A DNA stretch of 64,000 nt from Phialophora verrucosa (GCA_002099365.1 MSED01000005.1:1550001-1614000), one strand, 5' to 3'; numbered from the stretch's first letter, positions 22,631 to 33,628 are shown. Numbers and translations: made by a program. Notes: generated by a model from the letters alone, not told the origin.

Positions 22631-24308
22631 ATGGCCGTCGACTTCGGTTTGCCGTTCAGGGCCCCTGATGTCAACCCTATCACTCGCAAGGCCCGAGCTA
22701 TCCCCTTCCTAAATCCCATCAACATGTACGGCCGTGTATTTTTCTTCTCGTGGTTCGGCTTCTTCATTGCCTTCTGGTCCTGGTACGCATTCCCACCGCT
22801 GGTAAGTCAGATCCCGTGCTTATGTATTGGTGACATGAACTGACGGGGACCAGTTGCACGACACCATCCAGAAGGACCTCAAGTTGACCAAGATCGATGT
22901 TGCAAACTCGAATATCGTTGCCCTTTGTGCCACTCTGCTTGTCCGACTGATTGCAGGCCCTTGCTGCGATCACATCGGGCCCCGCTGGACATTTACCGGT
23001 TGTCTGGTCATCGGTGCCATACCTACATTCCTGGCAGGGACCGCTTACACCAAAGGCCAGCTGTTCGCTGTTCGCTTCTTTGTCGGCATCCTTGGTGGCA
23101 GCTTCGTTCCTTGCCAGGTGTGGAGCACCGGCTTCTTTGACAAAAACGTGGTCGGCACCGCAAATGCATTCACCGCGGGCTTTGGCAACGCCGGCGGTGG
23201 CGTCACCTAGTATGTTCACCTTTACTCACCTACATCTCACGATGCTCTTAGATATCGGGATGCTGACGAATTGTACAGTTTCCTGATGCCATCCATCTAC
23301 GACTCTCTCGTGAGTGATGGGTTGACTCCTCACGTCGCCTGGCGGGTCACCTTTGTTGTACCTGGTATCGTTATCCTCTTTGTGGCCGCTGGCCTTCTCC
23401 TCCTCTGCCAGGACACACCGGTTGGTAAATGGGGCGAACGCCATCATGCTGCTGAGACAAACCTCGCCGCACATGGCGTGCAGGCTACCTTAGTCGACAG
23501 ACCCCAAGTCGGCATCGCAGACAAACCCTCATCTATCTCTTCTGGCACAGCCAGCCCCCCTGCAGGAGAGAAAATGCAGTACGAGGCGACTGGAGAGCGC
23601 AAGCCGTCTGTATTCTTCGACCACGAGGCTCAGCTTAGCGAGCAGCAAATGCTCGACACTGCCCGCGGTGAAATCGTCGTCAAGCCTACACTTATGCAAG
23701 TCTTCAAAGTCATGTTTGCCCCACAAACCCTCGTCCAAGCGTTCTGCTACTTCTGCTCATTCGGCGCTGAGTTGGCCATCAACTCCATCCTCGGGACATA
23801 CTACCAGAAGAATTTCAAGCAGCTCGGCCAGACCACCTCGGGCCAATGGGCGGCCATGTTTGGTCTGCTCAACGTGGTCACTCGCCCTCTGGGAGGCATC
23901 ATGGCAGACTTACTCTACCGGCGCTTCACAAACGTCTGGATCAAGAAGATCTGGATCCACACTCTGGGCATCATCACCGGTATCTTTCTCATCATCATCG
24001 GCGTCCTCGACCCGCATGATACGAGCACCATGTTCGGTCTCATTGCTGGCATGGCTGTCTTCCTCGAAGCCGGCAACGGTGCCAACTTCGCTTTGGTTCC
24101 GCACGTCCTCCCCCATGCCAACGGTGTGGTGTCTGGCATGACTGGAGCGACTGGAAACTTCGGTGGCATCATCTTTGCCATCATCTTCAGGTACATGAAG
24201 ACCGACTACGCCAAGTCCTTTTGGATTATTGGTGTTATCACTATTGGGATCAACGTGGCTGTGTGCTGGATCCCGCCAGTTTCGAAGAAGCAGATCGGTG
24301 GTCGTTAG
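22631..24308 (+). CDS. nrtA: Nitrate/nitrite transporter, MFS NNP family (CrnA/NrtA-like)
   Basis: High-affinity plasma-membrane nitrate (and nitrite) proton symporter. Exons 22631-22801, 22854-23209 and 23279-24308 (52- and 69-bp introns) encode 518 residues with about 12 membrane segments. Both nitrate signatures are present: [15 protein letters not shown] at 162-176 and [15 protein letters not shown] late in the protein. The two substrate arginines known from Aspergillus NrtA have counterparts: Arg88 in LLVRLIAGP and Arg378 in NVVTRPLGG. The long hydrophilic loop between segments 6 and 7 (about residues 220-310), with several Ser residues, is the fungal hallmark and a likely phospho-regulation target. 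The gene stands alone here; nitrate and nitrite reductase genes, which are often adjacent, are not in the window. Confidence 0.95.
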
Positions 24309-24976
24309 ACTGTGAAAGGGTTCACTTATGAGAGCAGACGAGGGTTGATGACATGATTGTAAGGTTACTGGCGTTACCTACCTAGACACATAGATGATTA
24401 GATCAATGTGTAGTCTGTCAATTTGATGTCAGGTTGCAGAAAAAGCTCTGAATGCGGATGCGTTTCAAAGCTCCACACTCTGCAGAGCTCACTAATTGAG
24501 TCTGTTCTCATGCCCATCCGATACGGCCAAATGCTGGATCTTGTACCGTGTATTGAATTACTATTTCTATATGGCGTAGGCGGTCCTTCATCACGCCGGC
24601 CAGCCAGGTCGAACTTTCAGCAGGCTTGGCACATATGATCTCAAACAGGACTTGCTGTCGTCACCACTTCTCGCTCCACCAACACGTCCATCCAGTCAAA
24701 GCGGCGCAACATCTGTCGCCACGAAAGACAGCAAGATGAACGATCCATAAGCCCCAGCATGAGACACGCCTTGTGCTTGGATCTGTGCACATCCATCGTT
24801 CGGCAGCTGCCGAACTGCACTCTCTGTTGGTCGATCTATGCAAGCGGTGTCTTGGACAAGTACCCCTGCTACGAACCATCTTCGTCATGTTGTCATGTTG
24901 TCATGTAGGTAAGAATGACTTCATCAAGAGCCTGGAATAAGTAGACTTGCTGTGCCAGAATCTGCCCCAGGTAAAA
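24309..24976. other. Intergenic, promoter of the BLI-3-like gene
   Basis: No gene is supported. A small direct repeat of TCATGTTG occurs near 24885-24905. Confidence 0.5.
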
Positions 24977-25726
24977 ATGCCTCATATTTCAAAGGCCAGG
25001 CTCTTGCTCGCACCAACACGACCCTCAAAGCTCCCACCATCTCGCAATCCATCCGTCCGTGCCATTACCCGACACTTCCAAGCCCGAAATATCTGCGCAG
25101 CGGCACGTCTCAGCATGCCTGAACAACTCTATTCCGAAGAGGTCAACTCGGAGACCGACCCCTCAGTCGCGAAACAATACGACCGCGACACGCCCAAAGA
25201 CCAGCAATGGAAGGAACTGTATGAGATGATTGATGGCAAGAAGATCAGTATCCTAAGCACATACCGTGGGGGCGTCGGACCTGTTGGCCGCTCAATGGCC
25301 GTCGCAAAACGCGCTGGGCCCGACATCCTGTACCTCGCCAACAAGCATTCGCGGAAGTTCTCGGATCTGGAAAAGAATAAAGAAGTCCAAATCACCTTCC
25401 AAGACAGTAAGACGCAGGATTGGATCTCCATCACCGGGACTGCCACGACCACCAGCAACGACGACCCTCGCATCAAGGAATTGTACAGTTCTGGAGTGAG
25501 CGCCTGGTTCGGCGACCTGAAGGATGGCGTCCACGATGGAACGTGGAAGGACCCCCGAATGAGTTTGATTGAGGTGCAGAGCAAGTATATCGTGTATTGG
25601 AAGAAGGAAACCTCAGCCCTGGGATTCATAAAAGAAGTTGGCGCAGCAGCCCTTACTGGTGGCGTTGCTCAGACCGGTGTCCATCGAGAACTCTCGGAGG
25701 AGGATATTACGAAGGAGCGGGTGTGA
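24977..25726 (+). CDS. bli-3: BLI-3-like FMN-binding split-barrel protein
   Basis: Homologue of Neurospora BLI-3 and of bacterial general stress protein 26, members of the pyridoxamine-phosphate-oxidase-like flavin split-barrel fold. It is intronless, 249 residues from the ATG at 24977. Residues 1-46 (HISKARLLLAPTRPSKL, AITRHFQARNICAAARL) look like a mitochondrial presequence, rich in Arg and free of acids. The fold starts after an internal ATG at 25115 (MPEQLYSEE). Recognisable elements are KISILSTYRG, GRSMAVAKRAGPDILYLANKHSRKF, VQITFQDSK, DWISITGTA, and the C-terminal SKYIVYWKKE. The open frame extends upstream to a TTG, which I did not use. The ligand may be FMN or another flavin, and physiological function is not established. 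Light induction is known for the Neurospora gene only. Confidence 0.85.
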   Translation: MPHISKARLLLAPTRPSKLPPSRNPSVRAITRHFQARNICAAARLSMPEQLYSEEVNSETDPSVAKQYDRDTPKDQQWKELYEMIDGKKISILSTYRGGVGPVGRSMAVAKRAGPDILYLANKHSRKFSDLEKNKEVQITFQDSKTQDWISITGTATTTSNDDPRIKELYSSGVSAWFGDLKDGVHDGTWKDPRMSLIEVQSKYIVYWKKETSALGFIKEVGAAALTGGVAQTGVHRELSEEDITKERV

Positions 25727-26183
25727 AGTTGACGGCGAAAGAGAGTGCCACTACAACGGACTCTCTGGCGTCGTGATAGTGGATACCTTGTAGCTATGTA
25801 GAGACGACACATGGTTCACTGTGTTTGCACATCGGGAGTGATTCTCCACGTGCGACTGTGGCTGGCGCAGAGCACATGATAACAATGCCATTCACCGCCG
25901 CAGTCTGGCGGATTCAGGGGGTGAAGACGCCATACAGCCCGAGTAGGTTTAGCGCCTTGGCCGTCGTTGCGGGTGACACGCCTGGACCGATTGGCGCTTT
26001 GCGGTGAAAAGAAAGTGAACTCCGTGGCCTCAGCGTTCAGTTCAACCCTTGCAGTCCCCGTCAGAAGCGCATATTGTTGTGATCTAGACTGCACGGTCGA
26101 GGAGACTAATATCCCCTGCTTACCTCTGCTCGTGCACCACCTGTCTAACCCAAGTACCTCGATTGATATTGACGGTCCAAAAG
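25727..26183. other. Intergenic, promoter of the GMPPA-like gene
   Basis: No gene seen between the BLI-3 stop and the next start on the same strand. Confidence 0.5.
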
Positions 26184-27624
26184 ATGTTGAAGGTGCCATC
26201 GCGCAAGTCTGGCGGCCACCAGCCTATCACCAAGGCGGTCATTCTGGTAAGCTGGGCGAATCAAGATCAGCATTACCACTCGACTGAACAGTATTGACCA
26301 GGTTGGTGGTCCCTCTCGAGGCACCCGTTTCCGACCATTGAGTCTCGATGTCCCCAAGGTAAGTGAGTCGACATGCAAAACCGACCGTCAAGCTCTCTCG
26401 CTCACCAAGTCTCCGCTTCGACAGCCTCTCTTCGATGTCGCCGGCCACCCCATCATCTGGCACTGCCTGAAGGCGGTCTCCAAAGTCGACGACATCAAGG
26501 AAGTCATCCTGATCGGCTACTATGAAGAAAATGTGTTCCGCGACTTCATCAAGGACTCGTCAAGAGAGTTCCCGCAGTTCAAGATCACCTACCTCCGCGA
26601 GTACCAAGCGCTGGGCACGGCCGGCGGGCTGTACCACTTCCGCGACGCCATCCTGAAAGGCCGGCCCGACCGGTTCTTCGTCCTCAACTCGGACGTGTGC
26701 TGCTCTTTCCCGCTGGAAGCGATGCTCAAGCTGTTCGAGGAGAAGGACGCCGAGGCCGTGATCCTCGGCACGCGCGTCAGCAACGACGCGGCCACCAACT
26801 TCGGCTGCATCGTCTCGGACACGCACACCAAGCGCGTGCTGCACTACGTCGAGAAGCCCGAGTCGCACATCTCCAACCTGATCAACTGCGGCGTGTACCT
26901 GTTCGCCACGGACGCCATCTTCCCGTCCATCAAGACGGCCATCAAGCGCAAGACGGAACGGCCGCGCATGATCAACTACCCGTCGTCCGAGAACCTGGAC
27001 GCATCCTTCATGGCCGACCCGGACGAGGACGGCGAGCGCAACGAGGTCATGCGCCTCGAGCAGGACATCCTGCCCGAACTCGCCGACAGCAACCGCTTCT
27101 TCGTCCACGAGACAAAGGACTTCTGGCGCCAGATCAAGACGGCCGGCTCCGCCGTGCCGGCCAACGCCCTCTACCTGCAAAAGGCCTTCCAGTCGCAGTC
27201 GGACGAGATCGCCAAGCCGTCCGCGACCATCGTGCCGCCCGTCTTCATCCACCCTACCGCCCACGTCGACCCCACCGCGAAGCTCGGCCCCAACGTCTCC
27301 GTCGGGCCCAAGGCCGTCATCGGCCCGGGCGCCCGCGTCAAGGACGCCATCGTTCTCGACGAGGCCGAGATCAAGCACGACGCCTGCGTCCTCTACGCCA
27401 TCATCGGCTGGAACAGTCGCGTCGGCGCCTGGGCCCGCGTCGAAGGCACCGCCACCCCGATCACCAGCCACAACACCACCATCATCAAGAACGGCGTCAA
27501 GGTCCAGAGCATCACCATCCTGGGCAAGGAGTGCGGCGTCGGTGACGAGGTCCGCGTTCAGAACTGCATCTGCCTGCCGTACAAGGAGTTGAAGCGCGAC
27601 GTCGCCAACGAGGTCATCATGTAG
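26184..27624 (+). CDS. Mannose-1-phosphate guanylyltransferase alpha-like (GMPPA family)
   Basis: Nucleotidyltransferase-fold protein of the GDP-mannose pyrophosphorylase family, resembling the alpha subunit GMPPA, which in animals senses GDP-mannose and restrains the catalytic beta subunit. Exons 26184-26246, 26302-26358 and 26425-27624 give 439 residues; the first two exons are only 63 and 57 bp. The junctions rebuild the family N-terminus [32 protein letters not shown]. Further blocks are LGTAGGLYHFRD and VLNSDVCCSFPL. The C-terminal left-handed beta helix carries hexapeptide repeats (HPTAHVDPTAKLGPNVSVGP, AVIGPGARV) and ends in the conserved NEVIM. In filamentous fungi it would act in the cytosol on GDP-mannose supply for glycosylation and wall mannan. 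Whether it is catalytic or regulatory is not decided by the sequence. Confidence 0.92.
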
Positions 27625-28165
27625 TTGGGACGTGGATTTCTGGCGTCGGCGCACGGACGGTGGGTTGGTGGTGTATCTCTTCGAGAGAAGCAATCTCTAC
27701 CACCATCAGCCCCACCGGCACGGCACCACCTCCTTCGTCTGGTGTTCTAGGCTGGAACGGCGATAGAGAAAAATAGCAGTCCAGGCGTGTAGGCGGGTTC
27801 AAGCAACGCAGGGAAATCGTGTAAGGATTGCTCGCTACTCTACTTCCACTAGCTAGTCAATCAGGTACGGAGTCCCTGAGGCATATCCCTCCACTCCTCG
27901 AATTTAGGGGTGTTTTCAACGCAGCTGCTGCAAAAGGCACACTAGGCCGCCTGGGAATATGACCACCGACCTTGCAACATGCAAGAGATCACGGACCACA
28001 GACCACATCAATGATCATGTGACTGTGTAGAGGAATTTTCCGCTTCATTTCCTTGACAATGTCATCTCACGCTCCGCTAGACTGGGCACCGGGCTTCCCT
28101 TTGTCCACTGTTTGCTCCTTCTCTGAACATAGGGTCGGAACTGTGTAGGGCGTAATCGATCAGTC
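27625..28165. other. Intergenic between convergent genes
   Basis: 3' flanks of the GMPPA-like gene (plus) and the Rap1 gene (minus). Nothing else recognised. Confidence 0.5.
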
Positions 28166-31100
28166 CTAGTCGGATGCATTCTTCAAAAGCTCAAATCTAG
28201 CATCACAGCCTAGGCGCCCATGTTTTCTCCACACGCGATTCTGCTTCTCCACATCCCCACTGCATAAGTCCTTATCGTCGTCGCCGGTCCACACGCCTCG
28301 CATGTCCCTGGGCAGGAACTTGTCGTAGTCGAACGTTGTGAGTTCCGCCGTCGATATCTTCTTGCCTGCACGTTGGCGACGCAGGCGAGTGACGTGGGCC
28401 TGGCGATTGCTGAACATGACGGGTAAGATGGTGGTAGCGAGGTCCCAGTTGAAGGTCGTGGACTCGGCTGCTTTGAGAAGTACTTGTTCGCAAGCGCGGG
28501 TGGTCGCGTAAGATTTGCGTTGATCGGCGAACCACTTGTCCATTGGGTGCTCGGGAGTGGGCAAAGCATCTTCTTGATCTGGGATTGCTGTTATTGAGCT
28601 TGGTTCCTCTGCTTGTTCTGCTTGCTGTGCTTCTTGGCGTTGTGCTTCTCGACGCTCTACTTTGCGGCGTTGTGTTTCCTGACGTCGTGCTCCAATTCGC
28701 ATCTCTCCCTGCGACTGTGCCCCGTCGCATTCATCTTCTTGTTTGACGTGCTGCTTCTCAGCTTGCCGTATTTCTTCTTGTCCTTCAAGAGGCTCACAAG
28801 CGTGGTCGGCATCAAGGCTGGAGAGATATGGTGAATCTTCAAGTGCTAACGTAGCCCCTTGGCGAGGTTTGAGCCAGGTTTCGTCTTCTATCTTGATCTC
28901 GGGTGATTCCTCACGTTGTTCAACTTCAGCCACGGGAGCCCCAGGAGAGTCACTTCCGTCATTGTTCTCACCCTCCGGAGGCATGCATGACGCCCCAACG
29001 CCATACGCCTCGAATCCTCCCTCCGGGTCAGGAAGCTCGGTTAGGTCGAAATTATCATCGCTGGTGAGTTTGTCAGACGATGCTTGTGTGCATCCCCGGT
29101 GCACTTTGTCTTGCCGGGATTGTTCTTCTTGGGCTGTCTCATAGTTCTCCGGTGTCTCTTGGGCTGTCTCAAATCCCTCTGATCGATGGCGTTTGTTTGG
29201 CGGTACGAGATCGGCAGAATCGACATCGACATCTTCGTCCGCTTCTACAAGGTCACGTTCCGAAGACGATAGGGCGTTGGAACCTGGTCTGTCGCCAACT
29301 AGTTGCACCTTGGTAGGCGGAGACGCTCGCCTGCCATCGACGGCTTGAAGTGATCTAATGTCGGCATCTTCCTCACCGTCGGCGTCATCATCATCTCCAT
29401 CCTCGGGAACAAAAAGCGGTGAGGTGCCACGCACTTCGGTCTCAAACTGTCCCGAAGGCGTAGTCAATGCGGGCGACGCTGTTAGCGCGGCCTCATTCTC
29501 GCTCTCTTTGTCGGAGTCGCTGCTAATCAGTGGCGCAGGTCGCTGTGCAGACGGCCAGCCATCGGAGCTCAGTGAAGAGTTCTGCTGTGAGGGTAAAGTT
29601 GTTGGCTCGTAATGCAGTCGCTTTCGCTTGCCTTTTGAGGACGCTCGGAAGGATGGGGCAGCCCTTGAGGCCCTGCGGCCGGCGTTGTCTTGTGGATGGC
29701 TCTCTGTCGACTGCTCCGCACCCATGTCAGCTACCACAACCTCAGACACGGCGTCTTGACTTTGGCTTTGGGTGCTTGACGTGGTATTCTGACTATTTAC
29801 ATTCGACGAATTAAAGGACTGTGTCGACTGAGATTGTGTGGTTCTTCCCGCACTTCTCTTTCTCGAGGTGTTGGATTCGAGTGGACGAGTGGAAGTAGGA
29901 GAGTCAGGCTGAAATGATGGTGATCTTGTCTGGCGACGCGGTCGAGGACTGGTTTGATCTGCGCTTTGCGACGCCGGGACGATGTCATCTAAAGGCTTTG
30001 TGTGTCTGGAGCTTGAGACGGTTTGCACAGTAAGGTTGTTGTCCTCAACCGAGATATGCGGCATTTGTTCTTCTTCACCTTCTCTTTCTCCGACTCTCTC
30101 TGCACCGTCAGTTTTGAACCCCCCTTTCCCCTCCTGTCCAGCTCTCAACATCGACGCCCGTCGGAACCCATGCGCCTTCACTAGCTTGTGGCAATCACAG
30201 CAAAGGATTCTGCTTTCTTTGTCCTGACGCCATTTGCTAGCTTCGGTAATGAAGCAGATTGCGCACCGCACCACTTCGCCTTGACTTGACGCTGCATCGG
30301 ACACGGTACGACGCCCTGTCTGACTCTCAAGCTCCCCGGCGACGTCGAGATTGCCTTTCTGACATTCTTGAGATAAGAAGGGTGCCACCTGTGAGATGGC
30401 GAGCCCATTTCTCTTGCAGTAGTCAGGCAGTATTTTCGAGATAAAATAGCTCTTCCATTCGGCCGCGGTGTGACTATCATACTGTTCCGCAAACTGCTCC
30501 CAAGGCGCATTGAAGTCCTCACATTGCTTGCCTTCAAGGGTCACAATAAATTCAAACAACATATTAGTCTCCTCTTCCGTGAAGGGCTTGGAAGCGCCAG
30601 CCTGTGATTTGTTCACATGCTCTGCTCTCATTCGGCGGCTTGTGGAAGTCTCAGATCGAGCGCCGCCGTCTCGGACTACCCTCACTGGGGTGCCGCCTGC
30701 TGGAGATCTGCTGGGTCGTGACGGTCTTTCACCACGCTCTTCCCGACCATCTTTAGTCCGCTGAGCCTCCCCATCGTCGTCCAACTCTCTGCGCCTCTTC
30801 TTCTGCGGTGCTGGCCCCAAGGACCCTCCTGCGAGTTCCTTGGGTTGATGATGATCGGCTTCAACGATCTCGGTGACTTGTCTGTTTTGATACTGTGTAT
30901 GTTTTATCCATCTGTCGCGCCAACTTTGAAAAGTATGTCTTGGGTTCACCGCTGCCAGCTGCTTGTAGATCTCATTCCCTTTCCAAGAACCGCCGCAATC
31001 CACGAATGGTTTTAACCAATTCCAGAGGACTTGATCATCCGCAGGTGTGAAAGGGGTCCTCCCTCCCTTGGCAGACGTGACACTACTGCCGACAGGTCTG

Positions 31101-31414
31101 GAGACACTTGAGGGTGCGCCGACTGCGTGGCTCGCTAGGCGCTCCAGTCTGCCATTGCGGATGGACGACTCGACGTACTGGTAGGAATGCGTCCCGGGGG
31201 CATTATTCTTCTTCGCATGGTCGACAAGTCTCACATCGGCATCGGTATCTTTTTCGACAACGACTGCGCCATTGCGTCGGGCATTCTCGATCAACCATCT
31301 GCGCTGGGGGATGACGTGAGAGAACCACAGCTTCTGCCCCGCGAACAAGGTCTGATCGTCGTCGTTGGTATCACGCGATCGTGCGACACCTTCATACACG
31401 ACAGGACCAGACAT
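28166..31414 (-). CDS. RAP1: Telomere-binding protein Rap1 homologue with an embedded GATA-type zinc finger
   Basis: Intronless, 1082 residues from the ATG at 31414. Domains in order: an N-terminal BRCT-like region, about 22-97 (LFAGQKLWFSHVI, RNGAVVVEKDTDADVRLVDH); the Rap1 Myb domain 119-176 (RTPFTPADDQVLWNWLKPFV, SWKGNEIYKQLA, TFQSWRDRWIKHT); a basic patch with KKRRR; a second Myb-like domain 275-336 (KPFTEEETNMLFEFI, HTAAEWKSYFISKILPDYC); then a four-cysteine finger 384-408 of spacing C-x2-C-x17-C-x2-C, with a WR pair and a basic HGFRRA after it, as in GATA fingers. About 430-950 is disordered, acidic and Ser-rich, with Gln/Arg/Glu runs. The RCT domain closes the protein at about 955-1082 (FDYDKFLPRDMRGVWTGDDD). 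Rap1 protects telomeres and silences subtelomeres, by direct binding or through a TRF-type partner. The finger is not part of the usual Rap1 layout as I know it. Confidence 0.88.
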   Translation of the reverse strand: MSGPVVYEGVARSRDTNDDDQTLFAGQKLWFSHVIPQRRWLIENARRNGAVVVEKDTDADVRLVDHAKKNNAPGTHSYQYVESSIRNGRLERLASHAVGAPSSVSRPVGSSVTSAKGGRTPFTPADDQVLWNWLKPFVDCGGSWKGNEIYKQLAAVNPRHTFQSWRDRWIKHTQYQNRQVTEIVEADHHQPKELAGGSLGPAPQKKRRRELDDDGEAQRTKDGREERGERPSRPSRSPAGGTPVRVVRDGGARSETSTSRRMRAEHVNKSQAGASKPFTEEETNMLFEFIVTLEGKQCEDFNAPWEQFAEQYDSHTAAEWKSYFISKILPDYCKRNGLAISQVAPFLSQECQKGNLDVAGELESQTGRRTVSDAASSQGEVVRCAICFITEASKWRQDKESRILCCDCHKLVKAHGFRRASMLRAGQEGKGGFKTDGAERVGEREGEEEQMPHISVEDNNLTVQTVSSSRHTKPLDDIVPASQSADQTSPRPRRQTRSPSFQPDSPTSTRPLESNTSRKRSAGRTTQSQSTQSFNSSNVNSQNTTSSTQSQSQDAVSEVVVADMGAEQSTESHPQDNAGRRASRAAPSFRASSKGKRKRLHYEPTTLPSQQNSSLSSDGWPSAQRPAPLISSDSDKESENEAALTASPALTTPSGQFETEVRGTSPLFVPEDGDDDDADGEEDADIRSLQAVDGRRASPPTKVQLVGDRPGSNALSSSERDLVEADEDVDVDSADLVPPNKRHRSEGFETAQETPENYETAQEEQSRQDKVHRGCTQASSDKLTSDDNFDLTELPDPEGGFEAYGVGASCMPPEGENNDGSDSPGAPVAEVEQREESPEIKIEDETWLKPRQGATLALEDSPYLSSLDADHACEPLEGQEEIRQAEKQHVKQEDECDGAQSQGEMRIGARRQETQRRKVERREAQRQEAQQAEQAEEPSSITAIPDQEDALPTPEHPMDKWFADQRKSYATTRACEQVLLKAAESTTFNWDLATTILPVMFSNRQAHVTRLRRQRAGKKISTAELTTFDYDKFLPRDMRGVWTGDDDKDLCSGDVEKQNRVWRKHGRLGCDARFELLKNASD

Positions 31415-32022
31415 TGCTGTCAGATATGGTGGGGTACATGTCGCGTTGTGAACGGGGCCAGCAGTGTTTACCGAATGAGAGGATCCCCCGCAGAAGTCCG
31501 CGGCCTGGCTTTCCGCACGTGAGTGAACGATAGCACGTGACTGGACTGAGGTCTTGAACGAGCCCGAGATTACGGGACAGTCGTCCGTAACGGGGTACGG
31601 AATACGGCCACACTGTCGACAGCCGGGGGAAAGTTATGCTTCGCTTCCCCGGGAATGGGCGAGAAGAGACGGAATCAGAGCGACGAGCGATGGGGTGACC
31701 ACGGGAAAAGCGAGCGGGATACGGTAAGTTTTCGGAAGCGAGCATTGGACTTGGAATCAGCAATTGTCTCCTCTCTGATTTGCCGAGTCGGGCTTCCATG
31801 ATATTGTTCTGTCCACTTCTTCACACGTTCACTTCAATTAATTAGCCCTCTGCTGCCTCTCCCTTCGCACTCCATCTGCGCAACCTCGTCGACTCGCCCT
31901 CACTGTCCATCAGTCAGTCGGTCACCAGCTCTCCTCCACGCCTCGACCTCAACTCGGTTCGAACTTGTCTCCCGGATCTGACCCCATCGACCTTCCGACT
32001 GCCATCAGATCTCACCGCAACC
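31415..32022. promoter_or_regulatory. Divergent promoter between RAP1 and cytochrome b5 genes
   Basis: 608 bp between two divergent starts. A CT-rich stretch precedes the cytochrome b5 ATG. No specific operator was identified. Confidence 0.55.
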
Positions 32023-32655
32023 ATGTCAGAAGAACTCACCTACGCCGAGGTGTCCAAGCACTCTACAAAGAAGGACCTCTACGTTGTCATCCACGACAAG
32101 GTCTACAACGCCTCCACATTCGTGGACGAGCATCCGTAAGTTTTCTCTGCTCTTCTCTGCGCTGCTCTTCTCTGTGCATGCCACACAATACCCCAATGCT
32201 CGCATTTTCCCCCACCGGCTGGGAGCCCCACATACAGCACAATACTCAGCACTCCCTCCCCCTGCACTCCCCTGCACCCAAGGATGGGGACCAGTATCGG
32301 TGCCCGTAGTGGCATCAGTGTCATGATCGGCAGGCTAATCCAATGAATGCAATGCAGGGGCGGTGAAGAAGTCCTCCTCGACGTCGGTGGCCAAGACGCA
32401 ACCGAAGCCTTCGAAGATGTCGGCCACTCGGACGAAGCACGAGAAATCCTCGATGGCCTCCTCGTCGGTAACCTAAAGCGCGTCGCCGGCGACCCAGCTC
32501 CCAAAGTCGGAGCCACCGACAAGATCGCAGCCGGTCCTGGCGGAAGATCCGAAGCCGGCACGGGTCTCGGCATCGCCGCCTACGCTGTCCTCTTGGTCGG
32601 TGCTGCGGTCGCATATTTCGGATACACATACCTGCAGAGTCAAGACCAGAAATAG
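32023..32655 (+). CDS. CYB5: Cytochrome b5, tail-anchored
   Basis: Haem protein of the endoplasmic reticulum that donates electrons to desaturases, sterol enzymes and P450s. Exons 32023-32135 and 32358-32655 encode 136 residues. The haem-binding HPGG is formed across the 222-bp intron (DEHP, then [31 protein letters not shown]); the second axial His is in VGHSD. A single hydrophobic C-terminal helix ([22 protein letters not shown]) followed by LQSQDQK makes a classical tail anchor. The intron is the longest inferred in this window. Length and motifs are standard for microsomal b5. Confidence 0.95.
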
Positions 32656-33605
32656 ACGGGATAAAAGATCTGTTCCGCAGATCCTGGCGGCGGCGGAGTC
32701 AACCGGCGCTTTCGAACACTTGGTGGCGTTCAGTTCGTATCAACCTTCTCCTTCTCGGGTCCGGCTGACCTGGGCTGGGCTGCCTGGCCACACGAGGCAT
32801 ACACATCGGCTGCCGTATGTCTGAGCGGACTCAAGAGACGGGAGCAGGTTACACTTCCCCACTAGACCTGGAAGCCAACGGCCCGGACGGCGTGCATTTC
32901 TCGAGCGAGCAATACAGGTTCCAATACAGCGGCAGGAGAAGCAGAAGTAGGAGCAGCAGCAGCAGCAAGAACAAGGAATTTTTCTCCAGCAGTTCCTCTT
33001 GAACGACACCCGTCCAGACCCGAGCCATTGTCGTCTTGTTCTTCAAGAGTCGGCCAATACAGTTTAATCGTTCTCACTCGTATAGAAAGGCATTTTCAAT
33101 TCCATCTTCTTTTGCCCTGATCGCCAGCCAGTTCGTTATCTCCTGTCCCGCGTGAGGACCATCGCGGGATTGCGCCAGGAGCGGATCAACGTGTTCTAGC
33201 ATCTCCTTTCACACCCAGCCCACTATCACTAATCATTCATATACTGGATGTTGGATGTGGGACGTCGGGCCTCGGACGTCGGACATTATGCCAGCACTTT
33301 GATTCCGACCTTCAAGCCACGGGGACAGTAGACCGTCGACAAAAGAAGTGACGAAATACGTATCCTGAGTACATACTTTCATGAACTAGTTCTGTCCTCA
33401 CATCCTTCGGTTGACCGCAGCAATCCCGCCGAGCATGAATGACTACCCCAGCCGTACACAGGACACAGGACAGAATAACCAGGACACAACCAGTTCACAA
33501 TAAACAGTTCACAGAGCAAAGAAAGGAGGGCACCCTCGATATTTGCATTCTTCTGATACTCTTGAGAATACATGCCTTTACACTTCTCCACCCTGGCTTT
33601 GGGGA

Positions 33606-33621
33606 TTGATCGAACGATCAA
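33606..33621. repeat. Inverted repeat, 7-bp arms, 2-bp spacer
   Basis: TTGATCG-AA-CGATCAA, a perfect palindrome, ends 7 bp before the first minisatellite unit. Confidence 0.85.
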
Positions 33622-33628
33622 TTTATAG

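Noticed and set aside
26560..27693. 377-codon minus-strand open frame opposite the GMPPA-like gene
   Set aside because: Composition of Val, Asp, Gly and Ala is the complement of GC-ending codons in the real gene; no domain and the plus strand is a well-conserved enzyme.
31940..31960. GGTTCGAAC, resembling a tRNA B box
   Set aside because: No matching A box or cloverleaf around it; it lies in the cytochrome b5 5' leader.
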